Origin: Perilla frutescens
Lineage: Eukaryota > Streptophyta > Magnoliopsida > Lamiales > Lamiaceae
NCBI GenBank assembly: GCA_026008535.1
Contig: BRKX01000001.1
Span: 37,847,817-37,911,816, forward strand
Reading direction: 5' to 3'
Length of the DNA stretch: 64,000 nt
The stretch's first letter is position 1. Every line of letters begins with the position of its first letter. Positions 21,797 to 34,539 of this stretch are shown here, piece after piece. The notes under the pieces are model-generated. The model saw only the letters and a list, made by a program, of their open reading frames with translations. It was not told the origin of the DNA and searched no databases. The translations under genes were made by a program, and so were the position numbers.

Positions 21797-22127
21797 TGAA
21801 TGTCACGAGCTCGACTAGGGGCTGTAGTGGGGGTATCATACCTTGGTTTAGCTATGTAGGGGTCGGCCATGACTGAATAGGCGGCGTAGACTCGGGTCTA
21901 CAGCTGGATTGCGGTATAGTGCGATCAAAACATCGAACGGGATGATCTGGAGGACCTCGCGGTCGTGTGGCTTCAGTTGACATCGAACTGGGTGCTCCTC
22001 GACTCCAAGATTATCGTGTAGGGGCTGTACTGTGGTGTGATCGATGTCGGCCTTCTCTCAGCTGCTTTTCCACAATCGATGTGTATTGCACCATTCTTTC
22101 AACACTGTTGAAGTCTTTGAGTTCGAC

Positions 22128-22571
22128 TTAACAAGCAATGTCAGGATTCATATCTTCAATGTACCATATTATGGTAGCATTTAAGGTCTCCTGCTTCCCT
22201 ACTCTGTTCAAGACAGTCTCTAACTCTTTGTGGTATTCTTCAATTGATCTGGTGCTTTGTTTGATCCGATTGAGCTTCTTCTCAAGCTCTCTCTCGTAAT
22301 GAACTAGAATGAAACGGCCTCGCATCAATCCTTTCATCTCTTCCCAAGTATCAATTGGCGGATTGCGATTCATGCACCTCTTCTCTTGCTGCATTTCCCA
22401 CCATGAGGCTGGGTAGCCTCTAAACTCTAAGCATGCTAGTTGCACCTTCTTGATCTCTGAAAAATCATAGCATACAAAAATCTTCTCTACCTTACGCTCC
22501 CAATCTAAGTAGATATCAGGGTCATGAAGGCCTTCAAACTCAGGGATGCTCATCTTGATGTTGTTGAGCAT
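22128..22571 (-). pseudogene. Chromovirus gag core
   Basis: Minus-strand frame with the retrotransposon gag core: DPDIYLDWERKVEKIF, then FRGYPASWWEMQ and DTWEEMKGLMRGRF, and a leucine-rich helix after RSIEEYHKELE. It is in a different frame from protease, so at least one indel lies between 21,800 and 22,128, where a zinc knuckle would be expected. Sequence continuing to 23,111 in minus direction (residues TGESSNLPIGK and so on) is the likely gag N-terminus. Capsid protein of a dead element. Confidence 0.75.
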
Positions 22572-23329
22572 TCCATCTTCATAGTTGTTTGCACGCCTAT
22601 GGGGTGCTTGGGGTCGATCTTGGTGGTTTCCCCGCCCCTTTGGTATGAAATCGGCTTCATACCCACTGGTTGCATCGAACTTGTGTCCATAATCATCATA
22701 GGCCTAGAAATCTTGTCTAGGTGGCGGTCTTGGTGCAGCTCGTGGCTGTTGGCGTCGGCCTTTAGCCTCTACTTGAGGCTCGGGTTACCTCACTGCATTG
22801 CCTTGGACTGTTTGGAGTTCGGATGGCTGAGGTTTAAGTCTTTGGATCTCCTCAGTCAGCTCGGCGATCTGATTGTTGAAGTTATCTTTCATCATTTGGT
22901 TCTCCCGTCTAAAGTACTATGCCATAGCATCGAAGTTGTACTTCAGGTCGCAAGCTGCATTGGATGTGTAAGAGGGTCCGTCCGGTGTGTTAGGCAATCT
23001 AGGCTTGCCTATGGGTAAGTTAGATGACTCTCCTGTAGTACCTTTCGTCATAGTACCTACAAAACGAACAAACGTGAAGAAAAAGTAAAGTAGCACCTCA
23101 CAATTCCTCACAGGCTCTTGTGTATGTTACTCTTGATTTTTCCACTCGTGTTTATCTCCCAAGTATGTGTGATGCACGTGTGGAGTGAATATGGGGAGTG
23201 GGTTGATCGAAAACAACTGCTTCTCTTGACTAGCTCCTCTAGGTCTTCTTCAAGCTGCAACGGATAGAATCAAGCCAGAAGGTTGCTGACAGTAGAAATA
23301 GGCGTGTGGTGTAGGTAAATTAAACTTGC

Positions 23330-23400
23330 TGATTAGTGTATATGGACCACGGGTGTACGGGTGTATGGGTGTATGGGTGTACGGGTGTACGGACTATATG
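23330..23400 (+). repeat. GGGTGTACGG minisatellite
   Basis: Five to six copies of a 10-bp unit, GGGTGTAYGG, follow in a row (about 23,346-23,395). They lie in the untranslated leader of the minus-strand chromovirus, between its PBS and gag. Confidence 0.8.
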
Positions 23401-23843
23401 GTGTATAAGGTACACCGGGTGTAAGTGTAAATGAGCTGAAAATTTTGAGTCCTATAAAGTGTAGGGATCGAAATTTTAGGTGGATAGGTATGGAAGATCT
23501 TGATTAGATATGGATTAGGATGGAAGAAATCTAGAAGATAAGGTAGGAGACTTTTGGATGTATTTTACCAAGTATGCACACAATCTAAAATCCCTAAGTA
23601 TCTATCTAGCATGGAGACAAATCTATCTAGACTAGGAAAGACACAAGAAACGAAAATAACAAGAAATAAAATCAAAAATTAAATCTGATTTTTTTTATAT
23701 ACGTTTTTTTTGTGCTATAGGGATCGGTTCCCTCTGCTCTTTTCTTTTTTTTCAATGAATATTCAGATTTACAAATCGAATGACTCAAAACAAATAAAGG
23801 AACAAATTAGACGTATTGAACCACGAACGATAAGAACCGACAT

Positions 23844-23857
23844 GGCTCTTGATACCA
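23844..23857 (-). other. Primer-binding site of the left chromovirus
   Basis: On the minus strand the sequence reads TGGTATCAAGAGCC, close to the initiator-methionine tRNA complement TGGTATCAGAGC used by chromoviruses, with one inserted A. It lies a few bases inside a candidate LTR end at 23,863. Confidence 0.65.
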
Positions 23858-23862
23858 ATTTA

Positions 23863-24398
23863 TGATGTGGCCCAAGACTTATAGGACACGACAAAGACAA
23901 AATATACGCAGAAGCTAGAATCGAAACGATGTCGGATAAGTAAGGGATCAATACAACTCCAATAAAAGACACAAATACAACTCAACTAATACGAACAATA
24001 GACTCGAATAATGGCTGAATTAAATACGAAACCTAGGTTACTCTAGACTATGACCAAAACCAAGCAAAACACAATACCAAGACTCCAAAGGAAAGGAATG
24101 AATTCAATAGACAAGGAAAAGACTCGATTATAATTTGAACTTACTAAGAATTTGAACAACGAACAAGGACTCGATGGAAACACGTAGGATACACCATCCA
24201 ATTTAATGATCTAACTCATCTTACACCATCCAGTTTAATGATCTATTCCTTGTATTGATCATGTTGTTTTACAGGATTTTTATTCTCTTGGGTTTTTTCG
24301 ATTCAGTTAGAGGAATACTCTTTTCCCCATATGGTTTTTCCTACTCTATGTTTTCCATATGGATTTTAATGAGGCTCCGATCCTCTGAGTTGTCGACA
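23863..24398 (-). repeat. Candidate 5' LTR of the left chromovirus
   Basis: The inner end is placed by the primer-binding site. On the plus strand it starts TGATGTGG. The outer end is a guess at GTCGACA (24,392-24,398), which would give TG...CA ends and 536 bp. No second LTR copy is present to confirm the outer boundary. Confidence 0.35.
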
Positions 24399-25414
24399 TG
24401 TGATTTCTGGGACTCTTAGGTTGTCACTTTCTTTTCTTTTATTTATACAATTCATTAAAAAAAGATTTAATGTAGAGATGGTGATAATTTCATAAATAAT
24501 AGGATAAAAAATAAAGGAAGGAGGGCTATTTTCATCCAAACCCATTAAAAATGATGATGTCAGAAATTAAAAAAATCTTAAAAACTTTAAACGACCATAC
24601 TTGCTCGTTTTTAATCCAATGCACACAAAAATTATATTAAATTAAGGCTCTCTTCGTGGTCTTTCATTTAAGATGTCGTAAGGCTATGTTTAGATGAAAA
24701 AATATGAACAAAAAATAAAAAAAAAGATAATTTTTTACGCGTGCCCAGATTATAAATGTTTTTGTTAGCATATAATAATTCTTCGTCAGCAATATGATAA
24801 CATATGGTGACGAACCATTTGTCATATGCTAACATAATGTATTCACTGTGCTAACAAAGAATTATCATAATGCTAGTGTAGTACAAATTTATTAGGATTT
24901 ATTCAATCTCAATTATGGTTTATTTCATCTCAATTATGGTTTATTCCATCTAATTATGATTTTTTTAATTTAATTTTTCATTTATAGTTCCTAATTGATT
25001 ATTATGGTTTATCCAATCTAATTATGGTTTATTTCAACTAATTATGTTTATTTCATCCAATTATGATTTTTTTCCATTTAATTAGAGTTTATTAAATCAA
25101 ATTAGGTTTATAATTAATTTTTAGAATATATTTTTCACTAACAATATTTGAAAACTGTTATTAGCATAACTATAATTCTTCGTTAGCATGATGATAATAC
25201 TTCGTTAGCATGACGTTCTGTTATCAAATCCTTCGCGATTTTTATAAGAATTACCAAATTACGTTAATACTTCTGTGCGATTCTTTTTTCAAATAGTACA
25301 GAATTGCCACAGCCTTTTTCATCAAATCCAGGCATTTTAAATTTTTTAGGATTGTACGGTATGAGATATGGTCCTAGTTCTCACATTAGGATTGATTTTC
25401 ACCTAACCCCTCTC

Positions 25415-25420
<6 letters not shown>
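24399..25420. other. AT-rich intergenic stretch, no gene seen
   Basis: No coding frame with recognisable content. From 24,880 to 25,110 the phrase TTTATTYCATCTCAATTATGG is repeated in degenerate form about seven times. GTTAGCATRA-type phrases flank it (24,765-24,860 and 25,150-25,220), which may mark an old small transposon whose ends I cannot define. Confidence 0.5.

Positions 25421-25452
<32 letters not shown>
25415..25452. repeat. TA/TG dinucleotide microsatellite
   Basis: (TA)n passing directly into (TG)n. Confidence 0.95.
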
Positions 25453-25603
25453 ATAAATGAGGAGGACTCCTTGTACATAAGTCTGATGAGCCGGCCCATC
25501 AGACGAACCCGACTCGGTGCAATATATAAAAAAAAATTCAGCAGGCGCGTGTACCACACATGCGCAGGCCACGTGCGGTGCGTGGGGTACACGCGCCTGT
25601 ACT

Positions 25604-25704
25604 ATTTTTATTTTTTTTTCAATTTTTTTATTATTATTTTGATTTTTTTTCTGATTTTTTTTATTTTTCAGTTTTTTTTTTTGTGTTCCCCCCCCCCCCC
25701 CCCC
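25604..25704. repeat. Poly-T and poly-C tract
   Basis: T-rich runs are followed by an uninterrupted run of about 18 C (25,687-25,704). The short ORF of mostly F, L and P codons across it is an artefact. Confidence 0.9.
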
Positions 25705-25739
25705 AAATTGTATACCCTAAAATACAATTAGTGAACGCT

Positions 25740-26005
25740 TAAAATTGAAATAAACCCCTGAAAACACCATCAAAAAATTCTAAAAAACACAAAATAAACA
25801 CCTAAACACCTCCCAAAAAACACAAAATAAACCCCTAAAAACACCTCCAAAAAACCCCTAAAAATATGAAATAAACCCCTAAAAACAACCTCAAAAACAC
25901 AAAATAAACCCAAACAAAACTCCCAAAAAACACAAAATAAACCCCTAAAAACACATCCATAAAACACAAAATAAACAAAAAAACCCTAAAAAACAAAACA
26001 AAAAA
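25740..26005 (+). repeat. Degenerate repeat with CCCTAAA motifs
   Basis: Repeated phrases of the form ACACAAAATAAACCCCTAAAAACACCTC, spaced about 30-35 bases. CCCTAAA, the plant telomere unit, occurs at least five times but never in perfect tandem. A minus-strand ORF of alternating F, V, G and L codons is low-complexity and not a gene. Confidence 0.75.
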
Positions 26006-26247
26006 TACGAAATGGTACTATTTAGTGTTCAAAATAGTACTATGGATGGCAATTTTTTTTTTGGACGGGTCGGAAGCGGGTCGTCTGATGGGCCGACCTA
26101 TGCACCTTATGCGCATGAGTTTTGGCGCGCGCGCGTGTGTGTATATATATCTATTTTTTATTGAGAGGATATCATATCTAAATATTATTCCCAAAGTTAC
26201 TCTGATTTGACTGCAAATTTATTCAGTCGACAAAAGTATGACTAAAT

Positions 26248-26384
26248 TGATACTTTTATGATAAGTCTCTGTGGGGATGGTTTAATGGTGGAGTGAGATT
26301 GTTTGGAAATAAAAGATCACATGTTCAAATCTCATCAATACCACAGGTTGGGTGTGTGTAAAAAAAATGATACTTTTATGATAA
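26248..26384 (+). mobile_element. tRNA-derived SINE with 17-bp target duplication
   Basis: A 103-bp insert (26,265-26,367) lies between two perfect copies of TGATACTTTTATGATAA (26,248-26,264 and 26,368-26,384). It has an A-box-like GATGGTTTAATGGTGGAGTG and a B-box-like ATGTTCAAATC, the internal RNA polymerase III promoter of tRNA-derived SINEs. It ends in GTGTGTGTAAAAAAAA. The intact target duplication and A-tail show that it is complete and fairly recent. Plant SINEs are mobilised by LINE proteins; none is in the window. Confidence 0.88.
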
Positions 26385-28953
26385 TTGACTAAAAGCCGAA
26401 AAAAATACAATGGCTAGGTCTATCGTCAAATACGCTAACCCATATAGTGTGTGTGGAACATACAAATATAGAAAGCAATAACACATTTTGGTAATGAATT
26501 GTATTACTGATAATTTATCTTATTAAGAATATAAAATGTTTATGTTTATAATTGTAAATCTATATATATATTATAACACACTTGTGCATCACTTTTTTTC
26601 CCTCCCATTTACAAGGGCTATTCAGTCACTTCATATTAATTATTTAATTAATTACAAATTCATTAGTTATACAATTTCAAAATTTATGTAACCTAATGTT
26701 GGGTGTAGTTAATTTGACGTAGAGGGTGATTTATTGATTTTACAATTTAATATCACTATATTAGGAAGGCTTCAAATTTCAATTATACGCAAAAATTGAG
26801 GAGTATTCAATGTTTCCGGACTCATTTGCGGTTTCGGAATGATGAATTATTTTTATTCTGATAAATATATATATATATATATATATTATATTCTATATAT
26901 ATATAATCGATTTTTCATCGATCCAACAATACCATCTCCCGAATATGTCATACATTGCATTTTCATATTATACAAATAGATATTATATATACACACTGTT
27001 GAATAGTATGTGTAATTTAAATTTAAATATGTTGAGTGCGTTTAATTAATTGCTATATCAATAATGTGAAAATTATGAGTAAAATCAATCAATCAATACA
27101 ATGTTCTATAATTAAACTACAAAGTATTCAATACGGTAATAATAGAAAGGCGGAAATTACGTCCTGTAAATGAGGGAAATGTAAATTCTTCAACTATTTA
27201 CAATAGGTTGTTCGATTCTACCTGCACTACAAATAGAAGTCTCATGGTTGATTATTTTGTGCATTCTTTTTTTTTTTGCTTGCTTATATTGTTTTTCTCG
27301 ATTATTTTTTTCTAGGTGATTACTCACATATATTATTGTTGCTATGTTATTCTTTTTTTTTTTTTTTTCTGTTTTGCATATCCTTTGTTTTTCAGGTTGT
27401 CGTCACAAATCAAAATCATTGATATAGAGGTAATATTTTTAATGGTGATGCTTCAATTTTAAAACAGTCTTATTATTATGCAATTTTTGTAGTTCCATTG
27501 CTTAATCTTTTATATGTTTGTCTACTGTCTATTATTATTTTGTAGTGTTATGATATGAGAAATAAAAGTGTATTTGAAATTGATTTTACATATCTTCAAT
27601 GTTTTTATCGTTTTAATTGGTTCTTTTTTTTTGTCGTCAAAACTACATTGAAGGTATAGATATATTCATGGCTTCATTTTGCAACTCCATCAAACAAATC
27701 CATGCCTCTAGATACATATAGTTTATGTGCATGTGTATGAACGCTTCTAAGTTCTAACCCGATGCAACATAGACAACATTAATGATTTTTAATTTATTTT
27801 TATTGAATATAATTTGACCACTTTTGAATTGATTGAGGAATGGTGATGAGTCTAAACAACTAAACAATATGTAATTTTTGTGGTTGAAGAAAGACAAATC
27901 ACAAACGGGTACATTTTTATTTAAGTGACTTCAAAAGGTGGATGGATTTAGACAACCTGCGAGAAGAGAATTATTGAGCTTTATAAAGTTGGAAATGGTG
28001 AGCGAGCTTTCAAGATGAGAATAATAAATTATAACTAATCTTATATTTACAGTTTATTCAAAGTATATTAGAGCACAAATAAATTGAATTTTATGTTTTG
28101 CATTTTATGAAAATTTATGTATATGATGATTGGAAAAGATTCGATTTCAAAATGTGATTAGAAGCATTTTAAAAAATTCTAATGAAATGTGACATTTGAT
28201 CTTCCGAAACGTGAATTATGAATTGAGACAGTTTATAGAATACTTTACTTATAGAAGTTAGAAGATTAAATAGATGTTTATCCATGTATCATTTTCTACA
28301 CTTTTTACCAAAAAATTTACTAACTTTTTTTTTTATCATAAGCGGTAGTGCAGTAGTGCTGTTAAAAGCTTACAATATTTTCACAAAATATACGAAAATA
28401 TGAAGAATCAAAATACTCCATATAATAAAAAATTCATTTTGCAAATTAGTAAACTAATAAAAAATATAATTTCATGCTGCTAATGGGTAGATATTTGTAC
28501 TATACCATAGAATATAGTCAACACACACACGCACACACGCACACCAAAGTATATAATAATTAATAACAATAACACTAATAATAAATTACTAAGTTTTTTC
28601 CTTTTTATGTTGCACTGTACCATAGAATATATAGAACACACACAAATACACACACACATATAACAATTTTTTTCAAATTATTAGTATATATAATTTGTAT
28701 TTTCAAACACACACACACACACAGATATATATATATATATTATTAGAACACAAAATTTTCAAATTATTAGTATATATAACAAAATTTTCAAATTATATAT
28801 ATAAATATATAATTTGGACTTAAATTTTGAAAATTTATCACAGGAGAAATGCTAGTATAGATTATGATAAATTAACGGCTTTTGAAGCAAACAGACGACA
28901 CAGAATCAACCGACCACCTTTCCCACTCTTCCTACCCCCACTTTCTTTTCGTA

Positions 28954-28958
<5 letters not shown>
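26385..28958. other. AT-rich intergenic stretch upstream of gene 1
   Basis: No gene found. It contains several microsatellites: (AT)n near 26,865-26,905, T-runs near 27,270 and 27,350, and (CA)n at 28,523-28,545, 28,638-28,660 and 28,706-28,722. The last 200 bases would be the promoter region of gene 1; no clear TATA box could be chosen among the many AT-rich runs. Confidence 0.5.

Positions 28959-28996
<38 letters not shown>
28959..28996 (+). promoter_or_regulatory. (CT)n tract in the probable 5' UTR of gene 1
   Basis: About 19 uninterrupted CT units end eight bases before the ATG at 29,004. Such CT/GA tracts are frequent in plant core promoters and 5' UTRs and can bind GAGA-binding (BBR/BPC) factors. 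Translation of the tract as coding (serine-leucine repeats) is rejected because family members start at MSxRxxRKR. Confidence 0.6.
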
Positions 28997-28999
<3 letters not shown>

Positions 29000-29003
29000 A
29001 TAC

Positions 29004-29279
29004 ATGTCGGATAGAGATTTCCGAAAAAGGAATATTCCGGCCAACCGGATAACCTCCAGAAGCACCAGACCATCGCCGCCGGAGGCAGGGAGATGTCTTC
29101 TGCTGAAGCCATCGGAATCCGATGAGGTTCTGAAAAGTTTCAAGTCGGAGCCGTTTCTGAGGAGCTCCGCCGGAGAAGAGGCGGCGGTGGTGGTGGAAGT
29201 GGAGGAGGAGGGAGTGCTTTATCGGCCGCAGACATGTACGGACATATTTATGCCTCCTGCAGAACCGTCGCAGGTAAAT

Positions 29280-29334
<55 letters not shown>

Positions 29335-30525
29335 CAATTTTAAATTTGTGCGTTAATCATAATCTCAACTTCAGTTTCGATTTATTTATATTTTGTCCAC
29401 CCTAATTTACTTATGTTACATTTTTCGATCAAATAGGTGCTACTTATGGGTGATTATTTATTTAAATACTCTGTTTTGAACAAATACTTGTATAGTTTTG
29501 AATGATTTACACCATTCTTGATTATTATTCACCAAATTGCTAGGCCACACTAGACTCCATATATTCACATACATATATATATATATATATATATATCTGA
29601 ATGTAGTACAAAATATAAATCATCATATATCAATAAATTATATATACATATGAGGATAAGAGATGTATAAACTATTCATATATGAATTAAATGAGCTTAA
29701 AAGCAAATTACTATACATATATATGGACTTATTTTCAGGTGTACAACAAAGATGCCAAGGTTGTGGTAAATGTGACTGTGGAGGGAAGTCCCGGACCCGT
29801 TCGAACCATGGTCAAGTTGGGGTCGGATGTGGAGGAGACGATAAAGCTCGTGATCAAGAAATACAACGATGAGGGCCGAACGCCTCATCTACATCAAGAC
29901 GGGGCTGCTCAGTTTGAACTGCACCACTCCTATTTTAGTCTCCAAAGTAAGTTAATTCTGCATTAATTCATTTTATCCACAAAAGACTTTATATGATATT
30001 TGTGGCTTAATTTCTTAGTTCTTGATGTAATGGAGATTGGAAACCTTTGTTTGATTTAAATTGTGGCAATTATTTGAAAGGATCACGTAAGCTGTAGGTG
30101 TCGTTGTCGTTATAGTTAAAATGTCCACATTCATACAATTTTTTAATTAGCTACAAATGAAGAGGGCGGAAAAAATTAAAACATATGACATCACAATCCC
30201 TACCACAGGTTTAATTTGTACTATTTTTGAATAAAATGTGCACAATAATGTTGAATGAGTAGATTAAGCATATGGTGCATGCAGATTAAATCTTTGATTT
30301 CGAATATTAGGCTTGAAGAAGTCGGATTTGATAGGTGAAGTTGGTTGCAGAAGCTTTTATCTGCGTAGGCAGAGTAGCAGCTGCGGTGAAAATCGAGCAG
30401 GCGATGTATCGGCCTCGTCTAATCTACGTTCGATCCCCACTGCTCTTCCCTTTTTTCCGAGTTTCGTCGGGATTATTATTCGTGTAACACAAAAAATTTG
30501 GAAAATATTTGGCTGCATTCCTTGA
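29004..30525 (+). CDS. At4g22758-like protein, DUF7054 (gene 1)
   Basis: Three exons with GT-AG introns: 29,004-29,273, 29,739-29,946 and 30,311-30,525, giving 230 residues. Junction phases (0 and 1) keep the frame. The N-terminus is basic, Ser/Pro-rich and then acidic (EEEGVLYRPQT). The conserved domain begins in exon 2 with VVVNVTVEGSPGPVRTMVKL and ends across exon 3 with IGEVGCRSFYLRR. The fold expected for DUF7054 is ubiquitin-like. The C-terminus (SFVGIIIRVTQKIWKIFGC) is hydrophobic. Intron 1 contains a long (TA)n. The start was chosen because MSDRDFRKR fits the family and follows the CT-rich leader. Biochemical function is unknown. A paralogue lies at 37,087. Confidence 0.85.
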
Positions 30526-31219
30526 TCTAGATGAATTTTAATTACCCTTTATATCTTTGGTAGAGTAACATTTAGTATTATTATGCTGCTACTCTGCTAG
30601 TATAGTTTTTTTTTTATCTTATTGTTTTCCCTCTCTTTTTGTACATGTGAATTATTTTTTTATCTCCATTTAAACATTGCAAGGTGAAATTGGGGAAGGC
30701 ATGCCGCATTGCATATATGTACTCATTTAGATTAGGTGCCTAGGTGAGATCAACAATGTGTATGGTGTTGCAATTTAAATAGTATAATATTTGAATTCTT
30801 TTCCTTTGTACTTTTTATCTCATATTTTATTATTCTACGTGTAATTACTCTATTTGTGATTTAAATATAAAAATATGATCTAAGTAAATAATTATACTTG
30901 TAATGACTCAAGCTGGCCAGACTCCTCGATGTCAACCACATTTTATGTCTGAGCTGGACTTAGACTTAGACTATGGGAACTCAAGACATCAATACTCAAC
31001 TCGTGTTGTTTGAGCTCAAATCAATAAATATATCAATAACTTAAATGGTTAAATATAAAAAAATGATAGAAAAAAATATGTAATCCTATTTGTAATTTCA
31101 ACATCACTTTTGAAATGTTGCAATAATAACACCACTTTTCGATCTGTAGCAAATTCGATACTCCAAATTTTCTAGCGATTGAGAATCCAATAGACTTTTT
31201 GTTTTTAAATGCATACATG
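30526..31219. other. Intergenic DNA after gene 1
   Basis: AT-rich, with no coding frame. It holds the 3' UTR and terminator region of gene 1; several T-rich runs follow 30,600, but no single polyadenylation signal stands out. Confidence 0.4.
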
Positions 31220-32796
31220 AACTCCGACGTCTACAGGTCATGAACTAGCCCAAGGATTTTCTTTATAGATTAGTCCTCACTCAGGCTCAAATGCATATTT
31301 GCATAATATTGAGACGTGAGACACGTCATGCATATCACTAAGGTTAGGCGGTAAGACTGACCTTTGATCTATACCTTTAAATTCGAGGATTCGAAATCGG
31401 TTCATCGAACCTTTAGCTTTAAAATCTTAGAGAGACGAACTCTTCCCTTGGTTGGAAATATTTTTGAGAAGACCTTGTCTCCTACCTGGAACTGTTAATA
31501 ATTCCTTTAATATTCGAGCTTTTTCTTGGTAGCCGAGCTAACCTAAGGAACTTTAGCCTATCTTTTATCTTGGCTTGACTGTCTTTACTTGAAATCGTTC
31601 CTATAACCATCTTTTACGCGCATCTATATGTTTCGAGTCTTAAAGTTCAGAGTGATTATTAACAAAGGATAACTTAAAGTTCATCATATGTCCAAGCTTC
31701 TATGTATATCTTATTTCTAAGTTCAAAGCATAGAGACATTTAACTTCTATAACGCTTCCTCGAGCGACATTCATCGATTGGTTGGGACGTCTTAACTAGA
31801 TTTAAACTTCTATAACACTTCCTTGATGATTCACAATTATGACGAGCAGCCCTCGCTGCTTGGAACTTCTTTAGATCTAGGGGCTTACCTCTAGTGAAAC
31901 TCTTTCTTTTCTTCCAGGTTGCATATGACTAGTCTTGTGTCAACAGGCCTAGAGGACCTAAAATCGCAATGATGCACCTTTGCTGGTTTCTTCCTTCATT
32001 GTACTGGCTTGCCTGAGATGATTATACTCTTTCGGTTAGATGAGCTTGCCTCAAGGGATCAATCTTACGAGTTGTCAAAAGGTGTTCAAACAACGAAGCT
32101 TCTCCTCTCTAGCATGAATCTCACACAGTGTGAAGGGCTCGTCCAACCACACACCTTTTAAACTCTCTACATACGAAACTTAATTCATAAAGCTCTTTAA
32201 AACTTATCAGGGAAACATAGATTTCTTCCAAGTTCAAGCAGCTGTAGTCTATGTTCTCGATCAAGCTCTATCTTTTAGATTATATATCCTTGATCATTTA
32301 TTTTAATCATTCTCTATCCTTAGAATCACAATACTTACTAGCAGCAGACCATTCTTTTTCCCTAAGAGAATACTTTTGAATAAAAATTGAGGTTTCAATA
32401 ATGACCAAAAGATTTTGATATCACAAAGATCATATCTTTAAAATCCTTTTTGAAAAGAATAACTATAACCCAAATTTTATCTTTAAAACAACTTTAGACT
32501 ATTTTATTCTTTAAAATTTTAGATATATGACTTACCAGAAAATATGTTTCTTTAAATTTCCCTACCTTGCTCAAATGGCTTACCATTCACCCATACTTTA
32601 AATAGTTATTACACAGTATACCAAAAAACTATTAAACTTTTCATACCTTTGAACTTTGTTGAGAATGCGAGGTGATGATGTACTGTGGGTTGCTGTATAT
32701 GAACTCTTTGAGAATAGAACAATAGTTCACATAACCATTTTAAGAAAACAAACTTAAAAGACAAGTAGCGGAGTTGCAACCTGCTCTGATACCATC
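31220..32796 (-). mobile_element. Chromovirus interior fragment
   Basis: This is colinear with the interior of the chromovirus derivative at 48,900-50,760. Shared phrases include GAACTCTTCCCTTGGTTGGA-like sequence near 31,438, GTGAAACTCTTTCTTTTCTT near 31,898, and AACTCTCTACATACGAAACTTAATTCATAAAGCTC near 32,162. On the minus strand the left end corresponds to a decayed integrase C-terminal region. Many stops; no usable frame. The inner boundary is set by the primer-binding site. Confidence 0.75.
32783..32794 (-). other. Primer-binding site, initiator Met tRNA type
   Basis: The minus strand reads TGGTATCAGAGC, the exact complement of the plant initiator-methionine tRNA 3' end. It sits two bases from the LTR end at 32,797. 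Confidence 0.85.
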
Positions 32797-34420
32797 TGTA
32801 ATGACACAGTCCTAAGAATTAGGATGGGGACATTACGGGGAAAAATGAAAGAAAAAAGATAGTTTAATCGAAAATCTAGGGGGTCAATTATGAACTGGAC
32901 TAGGTAAATGCCCTAGAAAAATTGGGCAGCATAACCTCTATAACTATAAGGGAACCATGGTTTTCGATGTGTCAAAAAGTCAAATGAATCAATAAAGTTA
33001 AAATGAATGTCCATCCATAGGCCAATCAAAACTTAAATAGAATCCAACAATCAGCAAATATGATTCTGACTAATCAAGGAATATAAGATCTCTTCATAGG
33101 TCATAACAACTAAAACCCATCAATAGGTCATAGGTAAATGAGCTATACTATGTTACATTCATAGGTCAACTGAAAGTAAATAGAATCCAAAACTCAAGTC
33201 GAAAACTATAAATAAGCATGTTTGAATTCATGTAAAAGAAATGGGACTTTACTAATCATAATTCAAATAAGCAATTCAAATGAGCCCAACAATGAAACAT
33301 AACATGCAATCATACTACGGGGCAACTGTATTAGAGTTTAAGCGGAAATAATGCAGTACAATTATATCATATAACAATATACTTATGAGCTATAAATTAG
33401 TCTAAATGAGACAGTAAGACAAGATCATCACCTCCAGCATCTCAACCTATGAAAAATATTTTGAAAAGAGTTGTGCGTGAGTACTAAAGCACTCATTGGG
33501 TTAAACTTTTAACTCAACTTTAATAAAAATTGTAACAGAATATCCTAAATATAAAAACAAATAATGGAAAGTAAAACACGAAAGACCTTCCCATTTCTGC
33601 AAACATTTACTTCTCTTTGGTACCATATAGCTTCTTCTGTCATCTACTTTACTCTATAACATGTTGCTCATAGGAAAATTGAGAGGTTGCATTGCTAATT
33701 CGAGAAGAGTGTACTAGGGGTTACCTAGCATGAACCCTGAGTATATATCAGGATTACATATCATTAACTCCTTATAGTGATACCCAGAATACATGGATAT
33801 GCAGGGGTTACCTCACATTGACACATTTAGTGATTGACATCACAGCTACAAGAATCACAATTCCTGCATATTCTCTGTTCTATGTTCTCTATAAAGCACT
33901 TATTATGACATAAGCACAAAAGCTCAGCCGTCCTTTTAACATAACAACTATGCCAACCTTTAATTCATTTGGCATACTTAGTTCAATTATGCTTCTTATT
34001 ATTAGGGGCATCTTTTCTTTAGTTATTTTGTTCTGTCATAACCTAAGTATGAGTTGTAATTTATTATGCCGAGGTACGTCTCTACTCGCTAATATTAAAC
34101 AAAAATCAATCTATAAGTTCAGTTTATTTGCTAAAAACAAAAGCTAGAATTATAACTCATTACACACAAGTATAATTCATTCACTATAAACATTTAATAT
34201 ACTGTAACTCTAAATTATGACTTTTAGACTCTAAACTATAAGCTACAAACTTAACCATTATGCTCTTTTAACTTTTAAACAACAAACTTCAATTATGACA
34301 AGGCATAATCTATTCTATTATGTCGAAGCATAATCTATATATGTTTATTATGAAAAATCATAATCTATATCCTCATTAATTATGACAAAGCATAATCTAT
34401 GTTAACAATGAGAGTGAACT
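32797..34420 (-). repeat. Chromovirus LTR fragment
   Basis: It starts TGTAATGACAC next to the primer-binding site and is homologous to the 3.6-kb LTRs at 45,197 and 50,762: the TTACCTAGCATGAACCCTGAG block near 33,722 and the run of TATGRCAAAGCATAATCTAT repeats at 34,300-34,400 are shared. Colinearity stops near 34,420, about 1.6 kb in. Confidence 0.75.
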
Positions 34421-34539
34421 CAAGTCGTGATGAGTGTTAACAAGCCGAGGTAAACAGTTAGTCGGGAAGAGGCCCGAGTGGAGAGAGTTGTCGTCGGCCA
34501 AAGAGCCGACGTCACTGCTGGTTGCTAGACGCGAGCGTT

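Noticed and set aside
25770..25967. 65-residue minus-strand ORF
   Set aside because: Alternating F, V, G and L codons come from the AAATAAACCCCTAAA-type repeat; no protein family match is plausible.
28827..29003. Extension of gene 1 upstream of ATG 29,004 through the CT repeat
   Set aside because: The open frame is mainly a serine-leucine run encoded by (CT)n. Family members begin near the second methionine, and the tract fits a 5' UTR.
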